Below are positions 1-8,421 of a stretch of 16,264 bases of DNA, piece by piece. Position 1 is the first letter of the stretch. The number at the start of each line of letters is the position of its first letter. The DNA lies in the NCBI GenBank assembly GCA_018985235.1, contig JADGIG010000137.1, positions 1 through 16,264 on the forward strand. Direction: 5' to 3'. The notes beneath the pieces are model-generated. The model was not told the origin of the DNA, searched no databases, and saw only the letters and a list, made by a program, of their open reading frames with translations. The stretch is from Sanchytrium tribonematis. Lineage: Eukaryota > Sanchytriomycota > Sanchytriomycetes > Sanchytriales > Sanchytriaceae. The translations under genes and the position numbers were made by a program.

Positions 1-1274
1 AAATGAGAGTTCTTGTATCCCATCCAAGAAGGCCGAGCTGGTGGAGTTTTGTACAGGATTATTTCAATGCTTTCATCCGACGATACACTGTCGGATTCTT
101 CTTCTGATGATAAAGTTGAGGTACATCCTCTTTTATTACTAAAGCTGTCCTTCATTCGATTATCATCAAGATTTAAATTTGGTAAAAATTCAGAGCTGTA
201 TTCCGCTTTTGACTTTGAATCTTTTCCAGCACGTACCAAGCTAAATTTAGTGTTGGTTGGTTCAGATTTATAACTCTTTGCTATGCTACTGGATAGTCTT
301 TCTTCAAGATTTGTAATCATTTTAGAGACTGGCTTAGGAAACAGTGGACTGTAGACTATAATTTCAATGTCTTCGTCTTCTGCATGTAGTTCTACATCAA
401 CTTCATTTTCATTGTCAATAACAATGTCACTCAATGGGCTGTCGGCACCGTAAATCATATTGTATACATTTTCAACTGAAAGATGGATAGAGTCTTCAGA
501 TGAAAGGCTGTGCTGTTGTGTCTCAAATTTATTCGAATTTGAATTTAAATATCCATCTGGAAGTACATTTGCAGTTCTAAAATAACAAATTATATCATTT
601 CCGGATTCACTTTCTATCAAGACAAATGCAGAGTCTTCAGAATTAACACTGTATTGCTGCGGTTCCAAATTCTTATCTGGGACCAATATGTTTTCTACTA
701 TACTTGATTCGCTCTGAAAAAAGGCAGAGTCTTTAATTTCTATGAACTTTTCAAGACTGGAATGAGGGAGACATTGAATAAAGCTAGTTTTTTCAGATAT
801 GCACTTATCAGCGTCCTCAGAACAGTCCATATATTCGACATAGGCCCAGTGGGTGCTGCAATTATTGATGATGTCAATAATAGTAAAGCCCTCACCATTT
901 TGGTGCTTCTCTTCTAGCCTTGCGCTAACTGGTGGCATGGTCGAGATGTCGCCGTTCTTTGGATGAATCTCTAAAAATTCTATAGAGTTCACTGGCTCGG
1001 TGTTTTTAAAAATTGGAGTTGATGTGAGTGCTTTGTCCAATAAAATAATTACATCACCATCAGCCTTTGCGCTCATATTATCCTCTCTACTGATTCTCTC
1101 AAGAACATTTCTGATGTCCTTTCTATTTCGAGTAACTATTGCAGAATAGCTCTCGTTTACTATTTGGCATTCAAAATTTTTAACATTCTCAGCATAGAAT
1201 TCCAAAACATCGAAGTCTGAAGAAGCATATTGGTAATATGCAGAAATGAGTGGAGCAGAAGTACTCATTAACAT
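1..1274 (-). CDS. Acidic Ser-rich protein of unknown function, 3' part missing
   Basis: An uninterrupted minus-strand frame runs from an ATG at 1274 to the left window edge, about 424 codons, with no stop seen. A second in-frame ATG follows two codons later (1268), and an in-frame TAG lies a few codons upstream, so the start is 1274 or 1268. After a moderately hydrophobic, Tyr-rich N-terminus the protein is rich in Ser, Asp and Glu with few positive charges, suggesting a mostly disordered chain. SEDS-type tracts recur, and two similar stretches (DEDIEIIVYSPL and DESIEIILYKTP) lie exactly 300 bp apart in the DNA, pointing to a degenerate internal repeat. No domain, signal peptide or membrane segment was recognised. 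I do not know its function. It is divergent from nothing here: VDAC lies upstream on the same strand, 275 bp away. Confidence 0.75.
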   Translation of the reverse strand, partial: MLMSTSAPLISAYYQYASSDFDVLEFYAENVKNFECQIVNESYSAIVTRNRKDIRNVLERISREDNMSAKADGDVIILLDKALTSTPIFKNTEPVNSIEFLEIHPKNGDISTMPPVSARLEEKHQNGEGFTIIDIINNCSTHWAYVEYMDCSEDADKCISEKTSFIQCLPHSSLEKFIEIKDSAFFQSESSIVENILVPDKNLEPQQYSVNSEDSAFVLIESESGNDIICYFRTANVLPDGYLNSNSNKFETQQHSLSSEDSIHLSVENVYNMIYGADSPLSDIVIDNENEVDVELHAEDEDIEIIVYSPLFPKPVSKMITNLEERLSSSIAKSYKSEPTNTKFSLVRAGKDSKSKAEYSSEFLPNLNLDDNRMKDSFSNKRGCTSTLSSEEESDSVSSDESIEIILYKTPPARPSWMGYKNSH

Positions 1275-1549
1275 TTTAAGGCAATTGACCTATTGAAAAA
1301 ATGAACGAGAAATTTATCTACAAGCCACATAATTTTCGAACTTGATTGATTCAATAATCTCGAATAGCTTCGAAGTGTGCGTACGTAATTGGATTTTGAT
1401 ATTTGATTTTTCCACAGACCATCTCAAAATCATTATGTTCTTCATTAGGAAGAGCTTTGCAAATTGAGCCAATGTTTCAAATTGGAATTGGTTTGCTTAA
1501 CTGTTGTGATTTCTACTTTTTCTAAATAAAATTCGTTCAATGCATTTAT
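1275..1549. other. Gap of 275 bp with no supported gene
   Basis: This is the longest non-coding stretch in the window. It holds the 3' flank of VDAC, whose AATAAA sits at its right edge, and presumably the promoter of the acidic protein to the left. Only frames shorter than about 45 codons occur. One minus-strand frame around 1360-1480 reads as fairly protein-like, but it has no upstream ATG and no 19-nt intron that would join it to one. No tRNA-like fold was seen. Confidence 0.5.
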
Positions 1550-1550
1550 T
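1545..1550 (-). terminator. Poly(A) signal AATAAA overlapping the VDAC stop
   Basis: The final A of the TGA stop codon is the first A of AATAAA. The canonical hexamer at the 3' end of a known gene makes it a likely cleavage signal. Confidence 0.6.
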
Positions 1551-2420
1551 CAAGCTTCCAAATTAAAAGCCAAACCAACTGCATGCGCACCGCCATCTAA
1601 TTTGGTAGTGTCAAAATTTCCTCCGACTGTGACTTTAAAGCCGGGTTTCAATTCGTGTGTAAATCCAACAATCATTTTACCAGCTTGATCTACTTTAGTC
1701 TTGACAGTGTTGATGTCATCTAATCTGTATTTCGTAGCAAATTCAATACCAGCAAGAGTTCCAGAGGATCGTTTCCACAATGCTTTCGCACCAGCTTGTA
1801 AATCAGAAGAAATCTTATGATAGTAACCAACAGAGATATCTTGTAACTGATTGTGGGCAGAAAGTCCGACATAATAGTCAGATGTGGCATATCCGAGGGC
1901 AAAATTGTATTTGTCAATTGCAGTGGATGTTGTATCGAAGGATACATCTGTCCCCAACACTAAACCATCGATTGCAGAAATTGCAGCTGCGGCTTGGATG
2001 GCCACAGTTGGTCCTTTGAATGCATCAACAGTTGTTTTGACCTAAGTTATCAGAATGTACGTGAAATTCCTCTTTTTTCAATGTTGCTGATAATTTAAAT
2101 GCGTCAATTCCAGCGCTGGTGTTAAAGCCAGACGCAGCACCTAATTTAAGACCCTTTGTAAAGCTGTCATTCAAATCTACATCAAGACCGATTTTGTTGT
2201 CGGTTGACCAAGTATGAGTAATAGATAAACCATCTGAGTTTTTGTATGTCTGCTCCAACTTACCTGCCAAATTTCCCTTGGCGTCTTTAGCACCAGATAC
2301 TTTGAACTCTGCTTTTTTGTCTGTCGGAATACTTTTGAAGTCAAATTTGACAGTGGTTGGAAAGTCTTTGCTTAATAAATCGCTGATTGATTTTCCAATA
2401 TCAGAATAACTTGTTGCCAT
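1550..2420 (-). CDS. Mitochondrial outer-membrane porin (VDAC), two exons
   Basis: Exons are 2420-2061 and 2041-1550, joined over a 19-nt intron, giving 283 residues, the usual VDAC length. VDAC is the beta-barrel channel of the mitochondrial outer membrane that passes ATP, ADP and other metabolites. The N-terminus (YSDIGKSISDLLSKDF) matches the pore-helix region of the family, followed by KWSTDN-like strand segments (here HTWSTDNKIG) and the GLKLG stretch. The last residues (GGAHAVGLAFNLEA) carry the conserved C-terminal beta-signal recognised by the sorting machinery. Without the splice the protein would stop after about 131 residues, mid-barrel. The stop codon overlaps an AATAAA. It is the last of four tandem minus-strand genes, 51 bp after the Ted1-like gene. 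Confidence 0.95.
2042..2060 (-). other. 19-nt spliceosomal intron in VDAC
   Basis: Sense sequence GTACATTCTGATAACTTAG, phase 0, between the codons CAC and GTC. Removal joins KKEEFH to VKTTVDAFKG in one porin frame; if it is kept, translation ends at a TGA shortly downstream. Confidence 0.92.
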
Positions 2421-2471
2421 GTGTGAAAAATCTCTCCTATTTTACATTTGTTCCAAAAATCCGAATCAAAG

Positions 2472-3545
2472 TTAAATTCCTGTCATAAGGGATCCCGAGT
2501 CTGCTTTGAATCTAATTTTTTTGAGAAAGTACATCAATACACCGAAAATGACCAGATCAAGTATTAAAAAAACTCGCACAACAATAAAATTAGCCGTTGT
2601 ACACTCTTTATAGTGAAAATCATTCCCTTTTATAGATAAAATAGCAAAACCTCCATCATACATTCCCATGATGGATCTTACTGTCAATCCATAAATTTTG
2701 TTTTTACGAATTTTACCACGTACTTCTCTTTCTGTCATTTCCTCAGTGTAATATGGATTTCTATAGATTTGATTCAAACAACCATCATGATTATGACCTG
2801 ATATCACAAAATCAGGTTTGACAAGATCAACAAGCCTTGTCGAGGTATTCTTTGACAAATAATTTTGAAAGTAATAGAAACCCTCGGTTTCCCTGTATAA
2901 ATCGTCCTCACATTCTAAAACCTCTGAAGGGTGCAAAGGAATGTGTATAAACAATAATCGAGTCTTGTTTGCTGGTCCCAGAGTTGACACAAAATCCCAG
3001 GCCATCTTGTTGAAAACTTTGTCTCTGGACCCATCCAAAGACATTGAATTTAAGAATATCAATTCAAATTGCTCATTTTTAGTTATAAAGTTGGTTTTTC
3101 CAAAATATTTCTCATATCGTTCAACCATCCACAAACTCATATCACTGCCATAACCGATATCATGATTACCGGAAAGGTTGTAGTAATTTTGATTTCCAAA
3201 AGCCGGAAGCATTTTTTCGTATCTCGAAAGTCTCCATTTGAATTCATCGTCACTCAAGTGTTGATTACCGAATAGATCTCCTAAAATTATGACAAAGTCT
3301 GGGTCATATCTCAAATATGCAAGTTTGTATATGAGAGAAATAGAAAAATCATTGACGTAAAGGTCAAAAAAGTCTAAAATTCCTTTTGATAATTTGAAAA
3401 TTCCGTCAATCTGAGGATCTGCAATTAACAAAAATATTGAGTGTTCTTGAGATATATTATCCAAACAATTTAGTGGGCTCAGAAATGTTGAAAGGTGCAG
3501 AGATAGGTAAATTACCAAGACCGGTATCAGATTTAACGCAAACAT
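2472..3545 (-). CDS. Ted1/MPPE1-like ER metallophosphoesterase
   Basis: A single exon of 357 residues. The family (yeast Ted1 and Cdc1, mammalian PGAP5/MPPE1) consists of membrane-bound, metal-dependent phosphoesterases that remodel ethanolamine phosphate on GPI anchors in the ER and so affect cargo export. All metal-ligand blocks are visible: ADPQ at 42-45, GDLF at 89-92, GNHD at 126-129, HIPLH at 201-205 and GHNHD at 250-254. The DPQ form of the first block is the Ted1/Cdc1 type. A hydrophobic N-terminal segment (about 1-21) and a C-terminal one (about 320-341) flank the luminal catalytic domain. Basic residues (KKIRFK) follow the second, but there is no C-terminal KKxx. The gene begins 22 bp after the upstream coiled-coil gene and ends 51 bp before VDAC. 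No AATAAA is visible downstream. Whether it is closer to Ted1 or Cdc1 cannot be settled by eye. Confidence 0.88.
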   Translation of the reverse strand: MFALNLIPVLVIYLSLHLSTFLSPLNCLDNISQEHSIFLLIADPQIDGIFKLSKGILDFFDLYVNDFSISLIYKLAYLRYDPDFVIILGDLFGNQHLSDDEFKWRLSRYEKMLPAFGNQNYYNLSGNHDIGYGSDMSLWMVERYEKYFGKTNFITKNEQFELIFLNSMSLDGSRDKVFNKMAWDFVSTLGPANKTRLLFIHIPLHPSEVLECEDDLYRETEGFYYFQNYLSKNTSTRLVDLVKPDFVISGHNHDGCLNQIYRNPYYTEEMTEREVRGKIRKNKIYGLTVRSIMGMYDGGFAILSIKGNDFHYKECTTANFIVVRVFLILDLVIFGVLMYFLKKIRFKADSGSLMTGI

Positions 3546-3562
3546 GACGTTCTAAAAATTAA

Positions 3563-3568
3563 TTTATT
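3563..3568 (-). terminator. Poly(A) signal AATAAA overlapping the coiled-coil gene stop
   Basis: AATAAA starts at the last base of the TAA stop. The next gene (Ted1-like) starts only 17 nt further on, so the cleavage site probably lies near or inside it. Confidence 0.55.
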
Positions 3569-5082
3569 TAGGAAAGAATATTTAGTTTCTTTTGAATCAA
3601 ATTTTGACTTTTTTCGAGCTTCTGAAGTCCAATTTTCCGTCTTATTATTGACTCGGTATAATTTTGGTTTCTTGCTAATCGAAAGTTGTTTGAGGTGGTT
3701 AAATCTCGCTTCAAATCCAAAAGAGATAACTTTTCGCATTCCATTTGATGCAACGTAGACTGAACTTCGTTATTCTTGGAGTCAAGTGACTCTTGTAGCA
3801 TTTTTAATCTATTTCTTTCCTTGGAAACAAAATCTTTATCGCTCGTTATTTCTCGTAATAAATGACTCAATTGGGCTTTTTCCTGATCGAATAATTCTTT
3901 TTCTGTCATAAATTGTGATTGTTTAAAAACTAAGTCCCGCTTTTGTCTCTCAATATCATTCTTAAGAGTGAGTATTTCAATTTTCAATTGGTCTAAAGCA
4001 ATTAAATCTGATTTCGCTCTGACTGCGTCATTGTTGACAATATCTGCTTTCACATCTACTTTTCTGCGAAGTTCCTCCAATTGAGTAACTCTATCGGCAT
4101 AATGTTGATCTTCTGCATGCTTACAAATTTGTATCTTTTTCTCTTGATCAAACAAAAATTGTAAAGATTTTTGTTGAACATCGTTCCAAGATTTTTTTTC
4201 ATTAAGTAGATCTTCCTTGTCTTTCTGGATGTTGTCAAGGCATGTTTTCTTCAAATTTTCAACAGACACTTTGACACTTTGCGCTTCTTTCAGCATCAGA
4301 TTATTTTTTTCGCATATTGAATCAGCATTAGCGGTAAAATTTTTAGATGCATGGTCAATTGCGATGACAGAGTCATTCATGTCGGACTTAATAGAAGCGA
4401 CATCTTTCAATAGCAAAGCTGTTTTGTTATAATGTTCATTCGAAATTAGTGTGACACTCTGCATAGATTTAATTGAGTGCAATAAGCTATCACTTAAACG
4501 TTCAAACTCTTTAAACTTTCTATCAAACTTTTCATTTTCATTCTGAATGCCGCGCAAAAGAATGCCGACCTCATTTTCAACGCGAAAAATTGGTTCTAGT
4601 TGTACAGTCAAATCGTTTTTAAGTTTGTTAAAACAATCTTCTAAGAATTGCTTTATTTCGTACTTATTATTTTCAAAACTCGCTTCCTTTTGGTGCGAAG
4701 TGGAAGCTTGATTTGCATTAGAGGGTGATTTTTCCATTGGATCTCTCTCTACTATTCGCAGAAGATCATCAGCGCTTACGGAATTCTTTTCTTCTTCGAC
4801 AAATAATGTTTCATTTGGTTTTTTGACACTTTGAATATCATCAAGCAAATCCAATAAACTGGTGTTAACTTTAGGCTTTATTGCTACACTAACCTGTTTT
4901 GGCTCACTGGTTGGGAAACTTTTTGGTTTGATTTCTTCCAATGGTTGATTCTTTTTCTTCAATAAAAGATCCAATAAATCATTATCTAAATTATTTTCTT
5001 GATTAGTTTTGTTATCCAAATTGCTATCATTAGTGTCCCAGCTGTTGAGTAATGATGAAAGAGATGATTTTTTTGAATTCAT
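3568..5082 (-). CDS. Long coiled-coil protein, possibly FBF1-like
   Basis: A single exon; 504 residues from the ATG at 5082, or 513 from an ATG at 5109. I prefer 5082: the upstream ATG overlaps the stop of the succinyl-CoA ligase gene as ATGA, and that gene's AATAAA lies at 5088-5083, directly before the second ATG. The first third is polar and low in complexity, with Asp/Leu-rich patches such as DLLDLLL and LLDLLDDIQS. From about residue 150 to the end it is almost entirely heptad-like coiled coil with many Lys, Glu and Leu. The layout (disordered N-terminus with short Leu/Asp motifs, then a long C-terminal coiled coil) recalls the transition-fibre protein FBF1, which would imply a cilium, but coiled coils are easily mismatched. 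No enzymatic motif is present. It sits 22 bp before the Ted1-like gene. Confidence 0.8.
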   Translation of the reverse strand: MNSKKSSLSSLLNSWDTNDSNLDNKTNQENNLDNDLLDLLLKKKNQPLEEIKPKSFPTSEPKQVSVAIKPKVNTSLLDLLDDIQSVKKPNETLFVEEEKNSVSADDLLRIVERDPMEKSPSNANQASTSHQKEASFENNKYEIKQFLEDCFNKLKNDLTVQLEPIFRVENEVGILLRGIQNENEKFDRKFKEFERLSDSLLHSIKSMQSVTLISNEHYNKTALLLKDVASIKSDMNDSVIAIDHASKNFTANADSICEKNNLMLKEAQSVKVSVENLKKTCLDNIQKDKEDLLNEKKSWNDVQQKSLQFLFDQEKKIQICKHAEDQHYADRVTQLEELRRKVDVKADIVNNDAVRAKSDLIALDQLKIEILTLKNDIERQKRDLVFKQSQFMTEKELFDQEKAQLSHLLREITSDKDFVSKERNRLKMLQESLDSKNNEVQSTLHQMECEKLSLLDLKRDLTTSNNFRLARNQNYTESIIRRKIGLQKLEKSQNLIQKKLNILS

Positions 5083-5088
5083 TTTATT
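5083..5088 (-). terminator. Poly(A) signal AATAAA after succinyl-CoA ligase beta
   Basis: It lies 17 nt past the stop and abuts the preferred ATG of the next gene (AATAAA then ATG). Cleavage downstream would fall inside that gene's coding region. Confidence 0.5.
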
Positions 5089-5105
5089 TTCAAGCCCAGT
5101 CAGAA

Positions 5106-6408
5106 TCATTGCTCCACTTTTATATTGACCCCAACTGATTTTGCCAAAGCGTAAATTTTAGAAAAGACTACAGCTTTGTTTGCAGCTTTATCTAAATCAT
5201 CTTCGCTAATAATTGGTAAATTTGAATTTTGGATCATCTCTTTTGCTTTTTCAACATTGGTGCCTTGTAATCTCACAATCAAAGGTATTTTCAGATCCAA
5301 GGTCTTACAAGCGGTAATAATTCCTTCCGCGATAATGTCGCACTTCATAATTCCTAAATTAATAAGCAAAACCTCCAAATATGTTCACAAATATAGCGCT
5401 CACTCTCTCATCAGAGGAGATGATTTTGAATGCGGCAGTGACTTGTGTGGTGGTTGCGGAGCCTCCTACATCCAAAAAGTTTGCTGGATCTCCACCATTT
5501 AATTTTAAAACATCCATTGTTGCCATTGCCAATCCCGCTCCATTTACCAAACAGCCAACGTTTCCATCTAGTCCAATATAATTGAGCTGAAATTTTGAAG
5601 CATCCACTTCTCTCTTATCCTCTTGAGAATAATCGCGCTGCGTAAAAACATCTTTTTGCCTAAAATCAGCGTTATCATCAAAGCCTAACTTAGCATCCAT
5701 ACACAAAACTTTTCCGCTGTTTAATTCTGCCAAGGGGTTTATCTCTACAAGAGTGCAATCCTTTTCAGTAAAAACTTTGTATAATTTCTGAAATATGTCA
5801 GCTGCCTCATCTATTGCTTGACCTGAAAAGCCTATTTTTGTTGCAACATCACGAGCAACAGAGTCGGTCAATCCTTTGTGAATATCAATTGGCTGAGTCA
5901 CAATAGCTTTGGGATTTGTGGCAGCTACATGTTCAATGTCCATTCCTCCTTCAGAGCTCGCTATTAGCACAGGTCCCTGATGTTTTCTGTCGTTGAGTAT
6001 TGCAAAATAGTATTCCTTTTTAAGCTTTAATTTTTCAACAATAAAAACTTTGTTACATGGTTTTCCTTGTGCACCCGTTTGTTTTGTAATCAATTTGTGT
6101 CCTAACATTTGCTGAGCGTATTCTTTGATCTGGGATGAGTTGCTGGTTAATTGCACACCGCCTTGCAATCCCGAGTCAAAATGACCTTTGCCTCTGCCAC
6201 CAGCCAAGACTTGAGCTTTAATGACTGCACTAGGAAACTGTTTTGAGACTTGAGCAGCTTCATCTGGCGTGGATGCTACCTTTCCATTCGGAATAGCAAC
6301 ATTGAAATTTTTCAGAATCTGCATAGATTGATATTCATGCAAATTGAGGCAACGCTTTTGAAAAATTCTCAACATGTTGTAACAAGGGATTTTCAGAATT
6401 ATCAACAT
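5106..6408 (-). CDS. Succinyl-CoA ligase beta subunit, mitochondrial, two exons
   Basis: Exons are 6408-5373 and 5353-5106, joined over a 19-nt intron into about 427 residues, the length of the yeast LSC2 product. The beta subunit carries the ATP-grasp domain that, with the alpha subunit, converts succinyl-CoA to succinate in the matrix with formation of a nucleoside triphosphate. Visible family blocks are LHEYQS after the presequence, LAGGRGKG (about 68-75), [33 protein letters not shown] and, across the splice, [16 protein letters not shown]. Translation may begin at Met1 or at Met12 (6375), which gives a compact basic presequence ([17 protein letters not shown]). Nucleotide preference (ATP or GTP) is not decided here. 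The promoter is shared with the divergent 630-residue gene 90 bp away. Confidence 0.96.
5354..5372 (-). other. 19-nt spliceosomal intron in succinyl-CoA ligase beta
   Basis: Sense sequence GTTTTGCTTATTAATTTAG, phase 1, splitting a Gly codon (G|GA) in the conserved FVNIFGGIM block. It is the only one of six with T at position 3. Read through, it brings an in-frame TAA within the intron. Confidence 0.93.
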
Positions 6409-6436
6409 ATTGTGTATTAATTCATGATATTGCGCT

Positions 6437-6491
6437 TATAAAACAAATTCTATCGCTGCCCAATATCTTTTTTTAGTTTTATATATAAATA
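6437..6491 (+). promoter_or_regulatory. TATA-like elements in the divergent promoter
   Basis: The spacer of 90 bp between two divergent starts holds TATAAAA at 6437-6443, 56 nt before the plus-strand ATG, and TATATAAATA at 6482-6491, only 8 nt before it. The first is the better placed TATA box for a short leader. In AT-rich DNA such matches also arise by chance. Confidence 0.3.
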
Positions 6492-6498
6492 GGTCAAA

Positions 6499-8391
6499 AT
6501 GCCTGTCCATGGAAGCGATTTATATTCGGATGTATTCTCAATTATTCGTGAGCTTAAACTGATGTCGATGAATGACGATAGGCCAACTAAGAATGTCTCT
6601 GTTGGTACAGATACCTTGTCATTTAAAACTGAACAAACATTAGTAGGTGATAGTCTCGATCGGGAAAGAAGGTTACCAGTGATCTTAAGTCTAAGCAAAT
6701 TGAGATCCTCTCCCCGACAGTCTTTGGAAAACTTAAACGAAAAGAGACTTGATTCAGTCAAGCAAAATTTTGGCTTGCCTGAACAAAGAGAGACTATCAG
6801 TAGCAAACAAGAAACTCTAATTAAAAAGTTAGACTCTATGATAATGGAAAATCCGATAAAAATCAAAGAAGATATAGTCATTGATCCTAAAGTGGAAGCC
6901 CTTATGAAAGATTTAGAAAAGAGCCCGAATTTGCCTCGTAAAAGTGACTTGAAAAAAGGTATTTCATTCGAGGATGTGAAAAGTTTGAGCTTGAAAAGAA
7001 TTAGTGGACCAAAAGCACCTGCTGAGAAGAATCCTCTCAAGCTACTAATTCAGCAAGAGCAACAAGAGCAAAGAAAAATCGCTGGTGAAAAGTCAATGAT
7101 TAGGTCTGACACTTTAGTTGTGGATAACCCTACGTTGCAAACTCTTACACCGTCACAAAAAAGTCCAAAGCCAGATTCCTCGCAAAAAATACCGCTGAAA
7201 TTAGATATTGACTCGTCAGCATTAGAAACTAGAGGAAATTCTAGCTCACCACCATCTCCAATTTCCAAAACTCCTAAATTGACAGAATTAATGATTCAGC
7301 AGATTGAAGAGCAAAAAAATCTTAGTAACCACAGAAGAATGACTGACTTCAAGGGTCCCCAATATCCTTGGAATCAACTTAATGATCTAGAACCTCAGAC
7401 CTTTACTGGGGAAGTCGACAAGTACATGAAATTTATTTCGCAGTATATATCCGAGCCTCAATTTTGTGATAAAAGAGCTGATTTAGACACTAAAAAGACT
7501 GGTCAAGGATATTGGTTTTTACTCAATATCTGTAAATTTCCTTCTGAAGCTTTTTCGATTCGACTATTAACTATTAAGGATGTTGATCCAGAAATCAAAA
7601 GATACCTATTAAAGGATAACGCTGTTTATTCTGCATTCAATATGATATTGTCTAAATTGGGTCCCCACTTGAAAAATAGAGACAAATGGACTTGGATTTC
7701 AAATGCCATTCCCGTTCAGCCAAATCGAGGAGCAGATATCGACATTATCCTAAGTGATCCGATACCCTTTGTAGTTGCTTCAAAGGAGTTGAAAACAGAC
7801 GATATGAACAATTTGTATCGATTACTTGATTTCAATGGTACGTCATTTAGTTTGATTAGCTATCTTTCACTGGATCAATCTATATTTGAGGCCTCAAACC
7901 AATACAATCCACTTTTAAACGATTTCATTGAAGCCAATTGCTATCACTGGATGAATAAAGCTTGGCAGCCAATCATTAAATTAAAGAGTGAGAAATGGAT
8001 TGACACTTTTAGCGAAGACATTCATAAGCTTGCTATTCCATTTATAATACAAAGATTTTTTAGAATGACATATTCGAGGTACGGACTTGATGTTCTGAAA
8101 TCTTTGATATTCAAGTATTGTGTTATACCTGCTTTCCAAAGTGGGAAAGTGACAGTCCCCGAACTAACAGAGAGCAGCAAAAAGAAGTTTCAACAGGGTG
8201 TGGAACGACTCATTAAAAGTAACACTACTTCGGCGTACATCCCAAAAGTTTCTGATAAAACATTCCAATTTAAGGGTGTTAGTATTGAAGTTGCAAATGT
8301 GTTAAAGAATCACAATTTTATTCGATATTCGAGGCTAGTTGAAACAAGCTTAGTCATTGAGTTACTGTCATTGCAGCACATGTACTCCTAA
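6499..8391 (+). CDS. Unrecognised 630-residue protein with a structured C-terminal half
   Basis: A single exon with no frame break. Residues 1 to about 285 are low in complexity, rich in Ser, Lys, Pro and Gln, with short repeated charged segments (for example LIQQEQQEQRK and MIQQIEEQKN), and look disordered. From about 290 to the end the protein is globular and mostly helical, rich in Trp, Phe and Tyr (for example YPWNQLNDLEP, DKWTWISNAIP, CYHWMNKAWQP). The stretch LKSLIFKYCVIPAFQSG faintly recalls the LR-F-PA block of RasGAP/IQGAP-type domains, but no arginine finger or other supporting block was found, so I do not name it so. No signal peptide or membrane segment is visible. It is divergent from succinyl-CoA ligase and ends 30 bp from the convergent NDUFS8 stop. 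Confidence 0.85.
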   Translation: MPVHGSDLYSDVFSIIRELKLMSMNDDRPTKNVSVGTDTLSFKTEQTLVGDSLDRERRLPVILSLSKLRSSPRQSLENLNEKRLDSVKQNFGLPEQRETISSKQETLIKKLDSMIMENPIKIKEDIVIDPKVEALMKDLEKSPNLPRKSDLKKGISFEDVKSLSLKRISGPKAPAEKNPLKLLIQQEQQEQRKIAGEKSMIRSDTLVVDNPTLQTLTPSQKSPKPDSSQKIPLKLDIDSSALETRGNSSSPPSPISKTPKLTELMIQQIEEQKNLSNHRRMTDFKGPQYPWNQLNDLEPQTFTGEVDKYMKFISQYISEPQFCDKRADLDTKKTGQGYWFLLNICKFPSEAFSIRLLTIKDVDPEIKRYLLKDNAVYSAFNMILSKLGPHLKNRDKWTWISNAIPVQPNRGADIDIILSDPIPFVVASKELKTDDMNNLYRLLDFNGTSFSLISYLSLDQSIFEASNQYNPLLNDFIEANCYHWMNKAWQPIIKLKSEKWIDTFSEDIHKLAIPFIIQRFFRMTYSRYGLDVLKSLIFKYCVIPAFQSGKVTVPELTESSKKKFQQGVERLIKSNTTSAYIPKVSDKTFQFKGVSIEVANVLKNHNFIRYSRLVETSLVIELLSLQHMYS

Positions 8392-8410
8392 GATTTGAGC
8401 AAATAATTGA

Positions 8411-8416
8411 TTTATT
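8411..8416 (-). terminator. Poly(A) signal AATAAA just past the NDUFS8 stop
   Basis: The hexamer starts five bases past the TAA stop, inside the 30-bp gap to the convergent 630-residue gene. Confidence 0.5.
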
Positions 8417-8421
8417 AAGAA

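Noticed and set aside
1301-1345. Short plus-strand frame starting ATG at 1301
   Set aside because: Only 14 codons before a stop and no intron that would extend it.
1340-1365. tRNA T-loop-like GTTCGAA on the minus strand
   Set aside because: The flanking bases do not form a T stem, and no acceptor or anticodon arm can be drawn.
1360-1480. Small minus-strand gene in the 275-bp gap (frame containing HNDFEMVCGKIKYQNPITYA)
   Set aside because: It reads somewhat like protein, but it is preceded by an in-frame TGA, has no upstream ATG within the frame and no GT...TAG segment of 19 nt that could supply a first exon.
3543-3567. Spliced-leader trans-splicing acceptor between tandem genes (TTTTTAG before the Ted1-like ATG)
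   Set aside because: Other tandem starts (VDAC, NDUFS8, coiled-coil gene) lack a comparable AG with a branch-like motif, so there is no common acceptor.
3568-5082. Firm naming of the coiled-coil gene as FBF1 or a myosin/kinesin tail
   Set aside because: Only coiled-coil composition supports any name; there is no motor domain and no diagnostic block I can verify by eye.
5176-5581. Plus-strand frames opposite succinyl-CoA ligase
   Set aside because: They are antisense shadows of a clearly identified enzyme and match no family.
6450-7040. 196-codon minus-strand frame opposite the 630-residue gene
   Set aside because: It is a mirror of the Ser/Lys-rich coding sequence, gives a biased Phe/Leu/Ser composition and would overlap the better-supported gene fully.
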